Source of the DNA: Tillus elongatus
Taxonomy: Eukaryota > Arthropoda > Insecta > Coleoptera > Cleridae
Assembly (NCBI GenBank): GCA_964006375.1
Contig: OZ023267.1
Location: forward strand, 23,309,739 to 23,373,738
Direction of reading: 5' to 3'
Length of the DNA stretch: 64,000 nt
Below, piece by piece: positions 37,593 through 51,156 of the stretch; positions within the stretch are counted from its first letter, which is position 1, and the number at the start of each line of letters is the position of its first letter. Both the position numbers and the translations under genes were made by a program. The notes beneath the pieces were generated by a model. That model had not been told where the DNA came from. It saw nothing but the letters and a program-made list of their open reading frames with translations, and did not search any database.

Positions 37593-37736
37593 CATATAAA
37601 AATTGAAACTGACCCCGGAGATGTGTTCTAGAGAGCCTAATTAGCGCTCATTTAAAGAAATTTTTTTCAAAATTCAAAAGTCGGGATCTCCTCATTAATG
37701 ATTTTTTAAATAGAAAATTCACTAATAAGTTGGGAA
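37425..37736 (-). repeat. composite (TA)n element, partial copy
   Basis: The left block (GAGACGACTTAGTGGTTAAAG, TTGATTCATACAACAGGTAT) is the inverse of part of the long form near 39580-39655. (TA)n lies at 37517-37589 and the inverted 5' module reaches a terminus near 37736. Confidence 0.7.
37517..37589. repeat. (TA)n microsatellite 17
   Basis: Core of the partial copy; here it directly abuts a long-form segment in unusual orientation. Confidence 0.95.
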
Positions 37737-37739
37737 GGT

Positions 37740-38517
37740 GTTTAAAAGATAATGTTGTAAATTACTAGATTTTGTGATAAATTACTTGTTTAACTGAAAT
37801 ATATCTTGATCCCAGTTTACGTCACATATATTGCTTGCTTTACTAATCACCTATTAATTTTATTGGGGTCGTACGTAAGACAACTGGTTTATTTGATCCT
37901 TAGAACCTAATACCTAAACAACGAAATAAAATATTTCTATAATATCAAGTTACTCATAAAATGAGTGCTTGTAATTGAAGATGGAGTCAACAGACGCCAC
38001 AGCAAAATGGTTTCTTCTACGTCACAAACTTTCTGTTTTCCTTTCTTCTTGAGTTTGTCTTAAATGTTATTTCATTTGAAACCTTATTACAGCAAATTAA
38101 GGATGGCTGTCCTCTACTAAGAACTTTTGTTTTAAGGTACCTGCACACAATCATGAATATACGCAAATATACAGAGTGGCCCACCGGAAACTAGACAAGC
38201 GGATCTTCGAGTATTTAAAGTTATTTCTTTGAATAAAAGTCTGACAGGTTGATTCTGTTTTTGAGAAAGACACGTTTTTACCGGAATCTTAAGGCTGTCA
38301 CTTCATCCCTCTAAAGGAGGTAGCTACCGTCTTTAAGTTTTTAAATAGCAAGTCGGCTCGAGTCCGACATCTTTAGAAAGGCTACTTAATGTCTATTTAA
38401 TTTTGTACTCTATTTGGCAATTCCTTCAAATTTTTAATCAAAATTTGAAAGTGTGGCCTAAAAAAGTAACGATATTGCGGGGACAACAATTTTTATTAAA
38501 AATTTCTGGACGCAGCA
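37740..38517. other. unrecognised spacer; possible single mariner end
   Basis: ACAGAGTGGCCCACCGGAAAC at 38172 follows a TA and resembles a mariner-type end. No partner end or transposase was seen. Confidence 0.3.
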
Positions 38518-39926
38518 AGTGCGTTATAGTAGCGAATTTTCAGAAGAATTGTACACTATTATTATAGGGCATATTAGTAAAGTTAATACTTTAAACTTAC
38601 ACAGACCTTGAAGATCGATTTTAGAGGTCCTAGTACGAAAAAATTTTAAGAATTATTTCGAAAGTGTTACCATCGATAACTCTCTATTATCCAAAAGATC
38701 TTGCGTTCTTACTCCTGAGAAAAATGTCCAAAACTCAATTTTCTGTGAAGCTAAAGACATAAATTTTGCTATATCTGTAGATAGTGTATGTCTTTAAAAG
38801 AAAATTGTATTACAAATTTCATTAGAGTTATACAGAAGATTTCCAGAAGGAAACTTAATTCATATTTAGAAAAGTAAAGTATCTGCCAAATTATAAACGT
38901 ATCAGTTATTTTTCCTTATTAATCGCCAATACGATTCGTTTCAGTCAACCTAATCAAACTTGATCTTGCTAAAAACGTATGAAATCTCTGCACTATTGTT
39001 TCTCCAAATGTCAAAATAAAACATAAAAAACATACATTCATCAACCTGGATTCGATCGGGTAACCTTCTGCTTAGGAGGCAAGGGCGATGTCCCCGGCGC
39101 CATCTAACGTTTTACTTGCGCGATAGTTTTGATCGACTTCGTGCCCGGTATATTATTTTCAAAGTATACGTAATTAATTACAGAATTAGTAGAATTACCA
39201 TTGAAACACATCCCACGACTGTTTCGGTCTTATATAACGTCTTATGTCTAAGTTCAAAGATAAAAGAAACTATTTTAGAATCATTTTAATAGAGACTTGG
39301 CTTGATTTTGTTTACATTTCTAGTATATTATACGACGGCATAATATATCTATACTATGCTGAAACTGTATTTGAGGCCGTTCATAAAGCAACAAATATAA
39401 TGTCTTTTAATATTTGATTGAATCGCTTAGTTGAATAACAATCAATTGGCAAATTTTTAAGTTCGTCTGTCATTTTTCATAATTGCGGCCGAGATTTCAC
39501 GACTGTTAGTTCGGGTAGTATGTTTTATTCCTGGTATATATTTAGTTTGGTTACCGTTGATGTATGTTTTATACCTGTTGTATGAATCAATCTACGCCTG
39601 GCAGTTAACAACTCTATCTGTCAGGCATTGGACTTTAACCCCTAAGTCGTCTCAACGCATGTCTCGAAAAAACACGAAATATTGTTTACCAAACTACTTA
39701 AAATTCATAACATAGGTTTATTTACACCATTTCTAGCCACATGTAAAGTCGCAGTCCAGTTACTGTGATACTTACAAATGTATAGCGTTTCCAAGAATAT
39801 TTTTATATATTTTTGGGAGAACGAACTGTCAGTTATAGCTCATATACGAACTCGTCCGCGGTCTTAATACAGTAAAGATATTGTCCAAGATTCGTTCAAA
39901 TCAAATGAGTATTTTTTGAGTTATTA

Positions 39927-40006
<80 letters not shown>

Positions 40007-40133
40007 AAAAATTAACGGACCTTGATTTTGGGTTCTAAGGAGCCAAATTCGATCTCATATGAAGAATTTTTTTGAAAGCTTTTCATCGTGACCTCTCTCT
40101 TAGCGAATTTTTCTTAATGAAAAATCGCTAAAA
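38518..40133 (-). repeat. composite (TA)n element, long form, copy B
   Basis: Collinear with 12828-14600, same orientation: GGACGCAGCAAGTGCGTTAT at 38518, tRNA-like module at 39042-39108, AGGCATTGGACTTTAACCCC and TAGCCACATGTAAAGTCGC blocks, (TA)n at 39930-39999, inverted 5' module and hairpin (TTAGCGAATTTTTCTTAATG). Scattered indels distinguish the copies. Confidence 0.8.
39930..39999. repeat. (TA)n microsatellite 18
   Basis: Core of long-form copy B. Confidence 0.95.
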
Positions 40134-41334
40134 CTACATACGTGATAGCAAATAATGTAAACCAGATCTAGATTAAGCATGTTAAACTCTTCATATTCAT
40201 ATTCATCAGCTCTTTATTTACGGAGGATTTCGTTGCAGACCTGTGTTATTTAGCAAATTTTCTAAGAAAAATCTTAAATATTTAAATTACCCTTGGTCAA
40301 AAAAGGTAAGAAATTATTAACTTGGGAGGATTATCCATGTTTACATTTTCATAGTACATAACTAGTTGGTGAAATGTTTTCACAAATGTCAAATGAAACG
40401 TTAAAGTGAACCACTTAATTACGTTCTTATTTCGGCCAGCTTGTGACATGAAAATATGAGTATTTTTTTACATCCACTGGCTCAAACTTGCGTTAAAAGA
40501 TAAGAAATAAGTTTTGTACATTGGTGACACAATATATAACAGCACTTTTTGCAGAGCCGTTATCGCTCTGACAAGGTGCATCTTCCACGATTGAATGCGA
40601 ATGTATAAAACTTTTGATTAAGTTGCAGACACCAAACTACTGCCTGCTCTTTCCTTATAAATATGTTCCAATCAAGTGTAAAATATTATGTGTGATATAA
40701 CACTGGAACTATTATCGCAGAGTTTTAAAATCTCCATATAAGAGGTCCCTCATTGAGAGCTGGGAGAAAATCGAAAACTTTTACAGGGAATATCCCATTA
40801 CAGCAATGAAATTGAATTATTTAGGGAATATGGGAGACGCGCTTTAGAAAATCAGAAACGTTCTCTTCAAAGTTAATACGAACACTCGGTCTCCAATAAC
40901 GATCTGTCTGCGAGCGTCCGGAATAATCCAAGCTTATAAATTGTTAGACGAGGATGATCCGACTCCAACAGTGAAAATGGTCAACTTCCTAGAAACTGTA
41001 AGCTGCTTCTAGCTTTGCTGTTTGTTAGCCGCTAAATTGTATCGTGAGAACCAGACTAGTGTTTGCAGCTCTTCTTCCACGTCATGCAAATTAAGATTTT
41101 TCTAGGCAAGAACATAATGACACTTCTGCTCACCAGAATCATCGCCTCCCAATTTGATTCTTTATCTTACAAAATTTTATTCAAATCTGTCGACAGGATT
41201 TGGAGGATAATAATTGTGACATTGTAGGTTGACATTATGTAATTACTTTTATAAAAGTTCTTACCTACTTTGGCAATCATAAAATATTCTACAAATACAT
41301 TTTAACCATATCTACATATTCAACTCAATTTCAG
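40134..41334. other. unrecognised 1.2-kb spacer
   Basis: No repeat terminus, transposase or reverse transcriptase signature was recognised. It could be ancestral host DNA. Confidence 0.35.
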
Positions 41335-41337
41335 TTA

Positions 41338-41716
<379 letters not shown>

Positions 41717-41973
41717 TTAACCCTTTGAAGCACGAATTTCAATGTTATTTCCAATTCTAATGACATTTGGTATATATCATCTTAATGTGTAGAAAAATGA
41801 TGTAGTACACTTCTTTGTTGAAAAAAAAAACATTATTTTAACTTTTGCAAGTGGTTTCAATATGAAACCACAATGCAAGTGAACACATACAAAATCGAAA
41901 AATTACATATATTTTATATTATTGATGATAAGTTAGAAAACAGTTTCTTTCTGCCAGTAAACACAACCCGCCT

Positions 41974-43678
41974 TTACACTGTATGCAGCACCATCTGGTT
42001 CGCTGAGGTTTTTCGGCCGTACCACACTGAGCACAGCGTCTTGATGTTCACAGGTAGGTGTTTTGCTTGATCACGCCGTTGATCTATTGGTACATAAGGC
42101 TTGAATCTGGATACAACTTTTTTAGTAGAAGATGGCCTTCCACAAGAGCCTCTTGAAACGGAAGCCCCAATCAAACTCAGTATTACTTCACATCGGAAAT
42201 TTTTTAGGCTCATAGCACTTTTGGTCCTCCGTTTGAATATTATATATGAGTTGACTATTGATTTATCGAGAAAATGCCAAAATAGACGGTGGTACCATTT
42301 CCGGGATTTCCGATCGATGGCGTAGTAAGATTTCATCATATCAGCTTTGTCAACTCTACCCATATACCTTCGGTAGTCTACAACTGCTTTAGGGCAATTG
42401 ACTTCAGTCATACTTCCATCGTTCTCCCTTTTATTCACTTTAGTTTGATCTGTTGGAGAATGTATAGTAGAGAGCATCTGAATAGTTCTTTTGTCCTTCC
42501 ACTTGATACAAGATACTTTGTCTCCATAAACTGCTCAATCAAAATCACCTCGATTTATTTCCTTATCGCCTTTCAATCCAGTGGGAAGATTTTTTCTGTT
42601 TGCGTATACAGTTACACACGCGTAGATTTGATTTTCTTGTAAAGAAAGTAAAAGGTCAGTTGTTGTGAAATAGTTATCAAAGTAAGCGTGGTGTCCTTTT
42701 CCTTCGAGACCCTTAGTCATGTCAAGCACTACCCGTTCTCAGATTTATCTTGTTGCTTTCCTGTATATAATTCAAAATTACTTAGATAACCTTCTTTATC
42801 AGCGCACGCCCAGATTTTAAACCCCCTTTTTACAGGTTTCATTGGCGTATATTGGTTGAAAGCTATTCGGCCTTTGAAGTTCATCATGCTTTCATCAACT
42901 GACACTTCTTTTGATGGGCAATAATATTTCTGGAAGTTTTTCTTTAGGAGTTCAATGTATGGTCTGATTTTAAACAATTGATCAAAACCGGGCTCCCCTG
43001 GTTTGCCATTGTGGCATTGTCATTGGAATGGAGGCTAGTTAGCAGGGATCCAAAACGGTTTACGCCTATTTTTGATGCTATGAAATCATCACGTAGTTCT
43101 GGACGCGAAGACCAGTAATCGCGTAAGGAGGAGGACTTTTTTATACCCATGAGCAAATTTACCGCTATAAAAATTTTCATTTCCTCCTCAGTTGTCGGAA
43201 TAAAGTTTCTTTTTTCCTGGGTGCCATACAAGTTTGTTTGTTCTGCAACCAGACGAATAGCATCCCCAAAAATAAGCAAGAAGAAATCTATAGGTTTTGT
43301 GACATCAGGTGGTACTTCAGCGCTGGGACCAGTTAGTTGCTGAAAATGATTTAGATTCGGAGCAATTTCGTGTTTTCTCCAGTTCACAAAGTGGATAAGT
43401 GGTATATCATCTTCTAAATCGCCTGGGTCGTCATCTATGTCGCTCCCAATAGCCAAATCGTCGTCACTCAAAATAGTGTCCTGAGCAATCGCTTCGGTAG
43501 TTTAATTATTTTCAATGATGTCTTCAATCATTTCTTCCTCTTCTTCCTCATATTCGTTTATTACTGACTCTCCGTCAGAAGGAATTTCATCAAGCAGAGC
43601 GTAAGCTTCATCCGAGGTTAGTTTTGACAAATCGATTTCTTTTTTCATCACTTGCGACAAATCAATTTGATTTTCCAT
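41974..43678 (-). pseudogene. piggyBac transposase, nearly full length, broken
   Basis: The minus-strand ATG is at 43676-43678 and the N-terminus is acidic (EYEEEEEEMIEDI). An in-frame stop (TAA near 43503) precedes the frame from 43471 (IPLIHFVNWR, FFLLIFGDAIRLVAEQTNLY, YWSSRPELRD). Further frames give SKEVSVDESMMNFKGR (first catalytic Asp), HHAYFDNYFTTTDLL (second), and YMGRVDKADMMKSYY (third), so the DDD triad is retained. A C-terminal Cys-rich finger (CAQCGTAEKP, WCCIQCKGGLCLL) lies in another frame near 42030-41960. Four or so frame breaks inactivate it. It may once have mobilised itself; whether non-autonomous relatives exist cannot be judged here. Confidence 0.9.
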
Positions 43679-43704
43679 CCTAACCTAAACAAATTTACTT
43701 TAGT

Positions 43705-44130
43705 GCATTGCACGCACACTGGTTTCGCCGCGAAACCATATCCGGTCAACAAAAACAAATTTACTTTACTGCAAGCACACTGGTTTCGCCGCAAAACCAT
43801 ATCCGATTGACAAAGTAAAAACAATAAACTATGTAAAACAAGTATTCTTACCTTTCTATTAGTGCCTCAGTAACACAATCGCCAAAAAAACGGAGTAGTT
43901 ATAACACTTTTTACGAAAATGTAGATAAAAAACGAAATCATTCATAAAACGTGACTTCTTTGATAAATTCTAACGAATACTAGCAATACAATGTTCGCCA
44001 ATTGCAAACTTGCGATGGAGATCGATAGATGGCGCACTAATACCCAAGTAGGAAGTGTGGTTTCACTGTAAAACCAGTCTACATATAGAAAAAAAAAACA
44101 TTAGGTAAGTGCTTTCTGTGTGAAACCACT
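43705..44130. promoter_or_regulatory. piggyBac subterminal palindromes
   Basis: GGTTTCGCCGCGAAACC (about 43722), GGTTTCGCCGCAAAACC (about 43783), GGTTTCACTGTAAAACC (about 44058) and TGTGAAACCAC (about 44120) lie upstream of the transposase start. A counterpart GGTTTCAATATGAAACC sits at the other end (about 41853). Their placement suggests binding sites for transposase or a host factor, which is an inference. Confidence 0.5.
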
Positions 44131-44147
44131 TTGCTTCAAAGGGTTAA

Positions 44148-44850
44148 ACTAAAACTATACAAGCACATATATATCGTATCAGCGGTCCTACCTACCAAAT
44201 TTGAACTCAATTGGCTTAGGAAATCTCAAGTTATAACTATAAAAATATAATCTACGATATGACCAGAAATTATCTATGAATGTATGCCTATAATGTTAGA
44301 CAAGGTCAGGCAGATAAATCACTGTTACGCTGACATGACAAATAAAATCGACAAATTAAATTTTAAATGCACAGGCTACAAAAATATGTCACAATAAACA
44401 ATCAGCGGGGTTGCCATTTGCGACAACTTTCATCTGAATCTGTAGATATCAGAAAAATATAAAAATGTAAATAAATCAAATGTTTAATGAAAGCGATTCA
44501 ATTTATTTAAAAGCAATCTAGAACTACGTTTTATTATGTATAAATATTAAGCTTCCTATTTTCGAGGTATTTAAAAGCGATCTCCCTCTCCTACTTTAAT
44601 CTGACAACACCACAATTTGTTTAAAAGCAATCTAGTACTACGTTTTATTATGTAGTAATATTAAGCTTCCTATTTTCACGGTATTTAAAAGCGATATCCC
44701 TCTCCTACTTTAATCTGACAACACCACAATTTGTCGTTTGTTAACTGACAGGAGTCTTGAGAGAAACGTGTACGTTCTGCGCATTACCTCGAAATCGACT
44801 CCGGTGATACCTTATAATCTCAGATAATAAAACAACTACCTATATTCTAA
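44148..44850 (+). repeat. composite-family segment after piggyBac, with internal tandem duplication
   Basis: It resumes the copy interrupted at 41716. About 110-bp units repeat in tandem at 44503-44612 and 44613-44731 (AGCAATCTAGAACTACGTTT, ATTAAGCTTCCTATTTTC, TACTTTAATCTGACAACACC). The rest matches 27340-27960 inverted. Confidence 0.65.
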
Positions 44851-45310
44851 AATTAATAAAAATAGTAGGTAAATAATAACCCAACTTTTCATTTTAATTT
44901 AACTTTAACAAATGCCTTCGGCTGTCAACTGTAGTATATTATGATTCTAACATCCAATCAAATAAATAAGAATGTGGTTGTGTGCATCAGATTCAGGTTA
45001 TTAATCAATGCATGTCGGTACTGTATTAACAAAGTGAAACAAAATTATTTAAAGAAGGCATATACCTACCTCAAATTAATATAAGTATAATACCTAGGTA
45101 TTTGTTGTTTTTTTACTCTTAGTTCTACTCTTTATGAAGTGTATGGAAAATTTGACGTCAATGAAACTACATAATATCATACAGCAGATTAAATTATATA
45201 ATCAGATGTTTATATGATGATTAAAATTTTAATTTCAAAATTTCTTATTGTTCACATTTAATTCATTTTCAAAAAATATTGATACAGTAATAGTAATTAA
45301 GTTTTAAAGG
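44851..45310. other. unrecognised spacer
   Basis: No feature was recognised. Confidence 0.3.
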
Positions 45311-46200
45311 AAATTTAGGCGCAAAAAGTGGGTTACGGTAGCGAATTTTCCTACAAATATTGAAAATGGTAATAACCCAATTTCCCAGTAAACTAAAATC
45401 TTCAGTTTTGATACATAATGAAACCCATATAAAGGCAGCGTGGGAATTATATATAGAAAATTATACTATGAGCTTTGCAAAAATCTTTTTGTTATTTTGT
45501 TTGCAAAAACTGGTTAGATTGAGTTGACTAAAACGCATCATCCAAGCGATTAATAAGGACAAATACCTGCCACGTTTATCATTTGGAAGGTACATTGTTT
45601 TTGTAAATAAAAATAGAATTTTCGGTAAATTTGCAGATTAGCACAGGGGGGAATCTTAGAAAAAACAAAACAGAAACATGTTTGTAACGCTTTCTGGATG
45701 CACAAGAAAAATGCATGTTCTTTCAAACAGCCTCCAAGAAAGTTACGGGACCAGGGGTGAATAGGGGTGCTGGGCGAGGAAGATGATAAAAAGGAAATGT
45801 TAGCGGATAGTGAGAAAAAAAAACAGGATAGTTGGACCTATTAACTTTATCCCATTTTGTAGCTAGACTTTCTTAAAATACTGTTTACTTCGCCAAGAAC
45901 CCCCACTCACCGCAGGTCCCGTAACTTTCTTGGGGGCTGTTCCTAAGAAATGTTTCTTGTTTATCCATTGAGAGTGGCTTTAGTCATATAGAAAGGGAAG
46001 GAGAATCCACGTGACGAAATACCGAACTAAGATTTTCAATTTCGTTTAGATTGTTACCACATTTCCTTTGTTTAAAATATTCTTCCAAAAATGAATTTGA
46101 GGTTGTCTTATTTGTCAGTCTCACCTAGAGAGCTACAATATTTTATTATTTACAAAAAGTTTGGTTATAGCAACAGTAAATAAATGTTGAAATGAGACTC
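45311..46200 (-). repeat. composite-related copy, diverged 3' end and modules
   Basis: The left end GGCGCAAAAAGTGGGTTACG then TAGCGAATTTTCC is a diverged 3' terminus. The interior matches 20380-20800. A block at 45715-45770 recurs inverted near 45905-45960 (AAGTTACGGGACC / GGTCCCGTAACTT). Confidence 0.55.
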
Positions 46201-46202
46201 GG

Positions 46203-47361
46203 TGTAGTAAGTACGTTATGGCAGATAATTTTCGTAAAAATAGTTCAAAAATGAGAACTTAATTTCCCATTAAACTAGAATATTCAATCTTGAACCATAG
46301 TAAAACCCATGTAAACGCAACGTGGCAACTAGTAGTAGTAGTAGTGGTGGAGAGGCCAACGCCAAGCAAGTAGGCCACAATCGGCCCTTTTTGCCAACCC
46401 CAGCAACTATGCTCTACTCTTCCTCGGTTCCGTCGCCAAACCGCCTCGACCTCGAGATGAAGGCCGTGACGGTCTTCCATTGGACGGTACTTACCTGATT
46501 CCTCTGCAGAGTCCTCGATCCGAACAATTCTGCTCGAATGCTCCCAAAAGTCTCGAATTCACACAGGTAGTGCTAGGACGTTTCTTCATCCTCGCCGCAT
46601 TCCTGGCAAATGGGATTCCTCTCTACGCCTATCAATGTGAGGTGTCTTCTAAGGGCACAGTGGCGTGTCAGCACCCCAAGGATGCGGCGAAGCGTAGGTC
46701 GACTCCTCCCGAGTAGACAGACAGCTTTATCTCTGTCTGGCCCCTCCACGAAGTCCCTCGCCTGCCTGCAGTCACCAACCGACCCCCAGTGCCTCTCCAT
46801 TGCTTCCTCGGCCCACCTGTCTAACGCGACAGAGACTGTTGTAGTTATGCCTATCGCAGGGTCCGGGCCACAGAACGGCCGCCGGGAACCGAGTCTTGCG
46901 AGATTATTTGCCACTTCATTCCCCGCTACGCCACATTGTCCCGGAACCCACACTAGTTGCACCTCCTTCATCCTGGCTAGTCCTCTGAGTGCGTCAGCGC
47001 ACTCCTGAACCAGTGTTGACCTGATTCCGGCCGCGCAGGCTGCACGGAGGAACTCCTGGCTATCCTAGCAGATGGGTGGGTACTAAATTAATAACATAAT
47101 GAGCATCGCAAATAACTATAAATTTGTTTTAAAAAACGTTTTTGTTATTTAAAACCATCCAAGCAATTAGTAAGGAAAAATACCTGCCATAATTAAAGTT
47201 TGACAGATATATTCCCTTTGTAAATAATTAATTTTTCCTGGAACCCCTAAAGTCGATCTCCAAGGGCCATTTAAACCTCAAAAATTAGTTTTAACAATAA
47301 CCTTACTAATAGTGTATAATTCTTATGGAAATTCACTTCAATAATGCACTTGCTGCGTCCA
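46203..47361. repeat. composite-family copy with 3'-type ends and nested R1 LINE
   Basis: The left end is GTGTAGTAAGTACGTTATGG and the right end ATTCACTTCAATAATGCACT then GCTGCGTCC at 47361. An R1 LINE occupies 46331-47070. Confidence 0.6.
46331..47070 (-). pseudogene. R1-clade LINE 3' end: RNase H C-half and zinc finger
   Basis: The minus strand begins near 47070 in DSQEFLRAACAAGIRSTLVQ, continues MKEVQLVWVPGQCGVAGNEV (the usual GHSG His is Gln), and ends with CQECGEDEETS-stop-HYLCEF, an in-frame TAG inside the zinc finger. The natural stop is at 46414-46416. A 3' UTR and a (CTA)n tail (46331-46345) follow instead of poly(A). It is a different lineage from the copies at 32158 and 34469. The loss of the catalytic His and the stop make it inactive. 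Confidence 0.85.
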
Positions 47362-47710
47362 AAAGTTTTTTTATTTGGTGGTGGTGGTCATGGTTGTATC
47401 AGTAAATATCACTTCGGAACTTACATACCATTGGCCACAGACTTTTTTATTACTTTGAATATTCTACTACACATTAGACTTCTTTGCTAATGCATATGGA
47501 AGTTGGAAATATAATTAAATCTTCCAGCATCCATTTAAGTTATTTTTATTAAACATGTATAGCTTTGGAAACAGATACCAGCCACTGCATTTGCCTGAGA
47601 ACATCTGCTGAGGAAATCAGGGGTTAACGGTGTGATCAAGAATTTAAGTTTCTTTTATTGATTGGAAAAGAGCGGTTCAATTATGAGAAATTCCTACGCT
47701 ACATATAAAA
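47362..47710. other. unrecognised spacer
   Basis: No feature was recognised. Confidence 0.3.
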
Positions 47711-47717
47711 TAAGTCT

Positions 47718-47981
47718 GGACGCAGCAAGTGTGTTATGGTAGTGAATTTTCATAAACATGTTTTCAATAACAAATATGTCTTTTTTTTTAAAAGAAAGCA
47801 GGCATGAAATTTGGTTACTAGTATAACCTATATAGTAGAAAGAATGTACCATATTTCATCAACATGGCTTTATTGTTTGAAAATGAACTTAAAATGTTCC
47901 TGGCCAATGAACGTTAGGTTAATAGCAAATTCAGCTATTGAAATTTGAAACGTTCGCTACCATAATGGACTTGCTGCGTCC
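47718..47981. repeat. short TIR relative of the composite family, copy 3
   Basis: 264 bp. GGACGCAGCAAGTGTGTTAT at the left; TTCGCTACCATAATGGACTT then GCTGCGTCC at the right. AGTCT precedes and AG follows the ends. Confidence 0.85.
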
Positions 47982-47984
47982 AGT

Positions 47985-48320
47985 TAAAATTTAATTTGGT
48001 TGCAGAGAAGAACAAGCACTTGTGAAGCCACGGGAAATGTCTAGGGCTGTATTAAGTATGGAACGGTTTCACTAAGTTAGGGCAATAACAAACAACCAGA
48101 TGTGCAATTCAAATTGAATTAAGTCTTAAAAGTTTTTATCTCGACCTAATTTAATTTCTCATAAAAACTTGCTAAAAAATTCATCGGAATTACACAATCT
48201 GAGATAAAGGTAAAATTAAATAAGATTAAAAAAAATGAAGTCACTAGCTGAGATTAGAACGCGTGTTATAGGAGTCCATTATTAAATCAACACTGCTGCC
48301 TTTATCTCTCGGCCATTCTC
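47985..48320 (-). repeat. SINE family 2, copy 2
   Basis: Inverse of 33784-34120. The A box lies near 48306-48320 and the B box near 48251-48262 (minus strand). The tail joins the TIR relative at 47981, as in copy 1. Confidence 0.55.
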
Positions 48321-48884
48321 GAGATGACAAATGTATCTACTAACAGGTATATAGCCTAGCATATTACTTTTATAACGTCTTGGTTATTTAACCATACAAT
48401 TTTTGTTTAAAATTATTTTTTCTCATATTTTAACGAAATGAACGAAAATGACGGAGATACAGATCTAGAAGACTGTTAGTCATTTCGAGCCGTATTTTTA
48501 ACTCACAAAGCGCTAATGCGTACTAATGTACGACTACCAGAATTATCAATTTTGACGTTTCAACTATTTTTTTTTTAATCAGGGGCTTGTAATTTTTTTG
48601 ACTTTTAACCTAGAAATCTAAATTTTGGTACAAAGATACTCTTTATGACAGAAATCAGCGTATCAAATTTGGTTACTATAGCTTTTAAATTTTCGGAGAT
48701 ATTTTTTTCGAAAGAAAACCCAAAATTTCACAAGAAAACCTTATACGATTTTCGTGGCTATTGAACTTATCCAAGCCATTCACAAAAGGACGGCACTCAC
48801 TAAATTTGATCAAAATCGGCCTATTATTTCTTGAGTTATCGGTGTGACAATTACATATATATATACTCATGGTTCGTTTTTTTC
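48321..48884 (-). repeat. composite 3' module (inverted duplication of 33310-33780)
   Basis: It runs through TCTGACTTTTAACCTAG-like sequence to CATTCACAAAAGGACGGCAC and GAGTTATCGGTGTGACAATT, ending in a short (TA)n at 48876 where the 459-bp palindrome begins. Confidence 0.65.
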
Positions 48885-48905
48885 GTGAAGAGTTATCTTA
48901 TAATA

Positions 48906-49800
<895 letters not shown>

Positions 49801-50322
49801 TTAAATCTCACATCATACGTCAGAATATTTGTCTAATGGTTTTTACACTTTCATTGCAAATTTAAGTATTTGGGATATCTGAGAGATTAGGTGAATTATA
49901 GAAAGCAGTCTGTCTGTGCGATTGAATTGAAATATAATGGGTAAGAAAAATGATGGATGTGTCAGAAGCAGGCACACGCCGCTCCCAGACTCTCTCTCTG
50001 GTTCTCCTATCAGGGTAAAGTGAATGGTGATTCGGATGGGGAGCATTCATGAATCATGCATTCGATAAGCCGGGGGAGAATATAGAAAGAAAAGCTCTGC
50101 GGCTCGTGTTTGAATCACAAATAACTATCGGGAACAGATGAACACTCACACGCTGGCTCAACAAATGAATCATCGCCCCTAAATGCTGCCCTAGTTGAAA
50201 ATAGTATCTAGTGAATAAGCTCTCAATGGGATTTCTGATGAATCGAACAGCACTCACTATTGGGTTAGAGAACACTTGCGGAATACGTAATATTACTGAT
50301 TAAAAACCAAATTTAGTTCATT
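49801..50322. other. unrecognised spacer
   Basis: Short overlapping minus-strand frames do not resemble a family I recognise. Confidence 0.3.
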
Positions 50323-50413
50323 GTCATTACCAGTGGCGTCTCCTGATCAAAATGTTCGGGTGTGCGGTAACGAGTTGCTGTTAGTGGTGGTTTTAAAAAT
50401 TATTAACAGTAAA

Positions 50414-50418
<5 letters not shown>

Positions 50419-50500
<82 letters not shown>
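50419..50500. repeat. (TA)n microsatellite 21
   Basis: The hAT-resident array, counterpart of 8650-8724. Confidence 0.95.
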
Positions 50501-50502
<2 letters not shown>

Positions 50503-50739
50503 GACCTATAAGGGAATGATACGTAGATAAATAAATTAATTTCCCACTACAACACTAACAAATTAAAAAGTCACTTAAAACTTTAAAACACGAAAAGAAC
50601 ATGGAATTATTATCAAGCTCTTCTCTTCACACAAATTTGTGTTAGCGTTAGCACTGTCCGGAACGGGGTGAAAACTGTAAACATTAAAAGTAGTTCAATG
50701 TTAATATGGTACTAAATAATAAAATGGTTAAAAATCCTG

Positions 50740-51071
50740 GATGTAGCAAGTGCGTTACGGTAGTGAATTTTCATAGAAATGATCTGGCACAAAATAATTT
50801 ATTATAACTTTTTTATCTTGCAACGTAGAAATCTAAATTTTGGTGTACAGTTTAATTTTTATATCGTAAACCTACCTACCAAATTTGGTTATCTTATCTT
50901 TTTTATTTTTTGAGATACAAATTTTTTTCGAATAAAAACTCAAAATTTGCCCGGAAAACCTCGTCCGATTTTCCTGACTAACGAAATTATCCAATACATT
51001 TACAGAAGGAAGGTACATGCCAAATTTAATCAAAATCGGCCGATTATATTTTGAGTTATCGGTGTGATACC

Positions 51072-51156
<85 letters not shown>

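Larger units (their letters stand above)
41717..44147 (-). mobile_element. piggyBac-type element, complete ends, TTAA on both sides
   Basis: TTAA (41717-41720) then CCCTTTGAAGCACG at the left; GTGCTTTCTG...GCTTCAAAGGG then TTAA (44144-44147) at the right. The element is 41721-44143 (2423 bp), close to the length of a canonical piggyBac. A broken transposase occupies most of it. Near the ends are repeated imperfect palindromes of the form GGTTTC(N4-5)GAAACC. Confidence 0.9.

Noticed and set aside
38172..38300. Complete mariner element starting ACAGAGTGGCCC
   Set aside because: Only one end-like sequence; no inverted partner and no transposase nearby.
46610..47008. 132-codon plus-strand frame
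   Set aside because: Shadow of the minus-strand R1 RNase H; the minus strand has the motifs.
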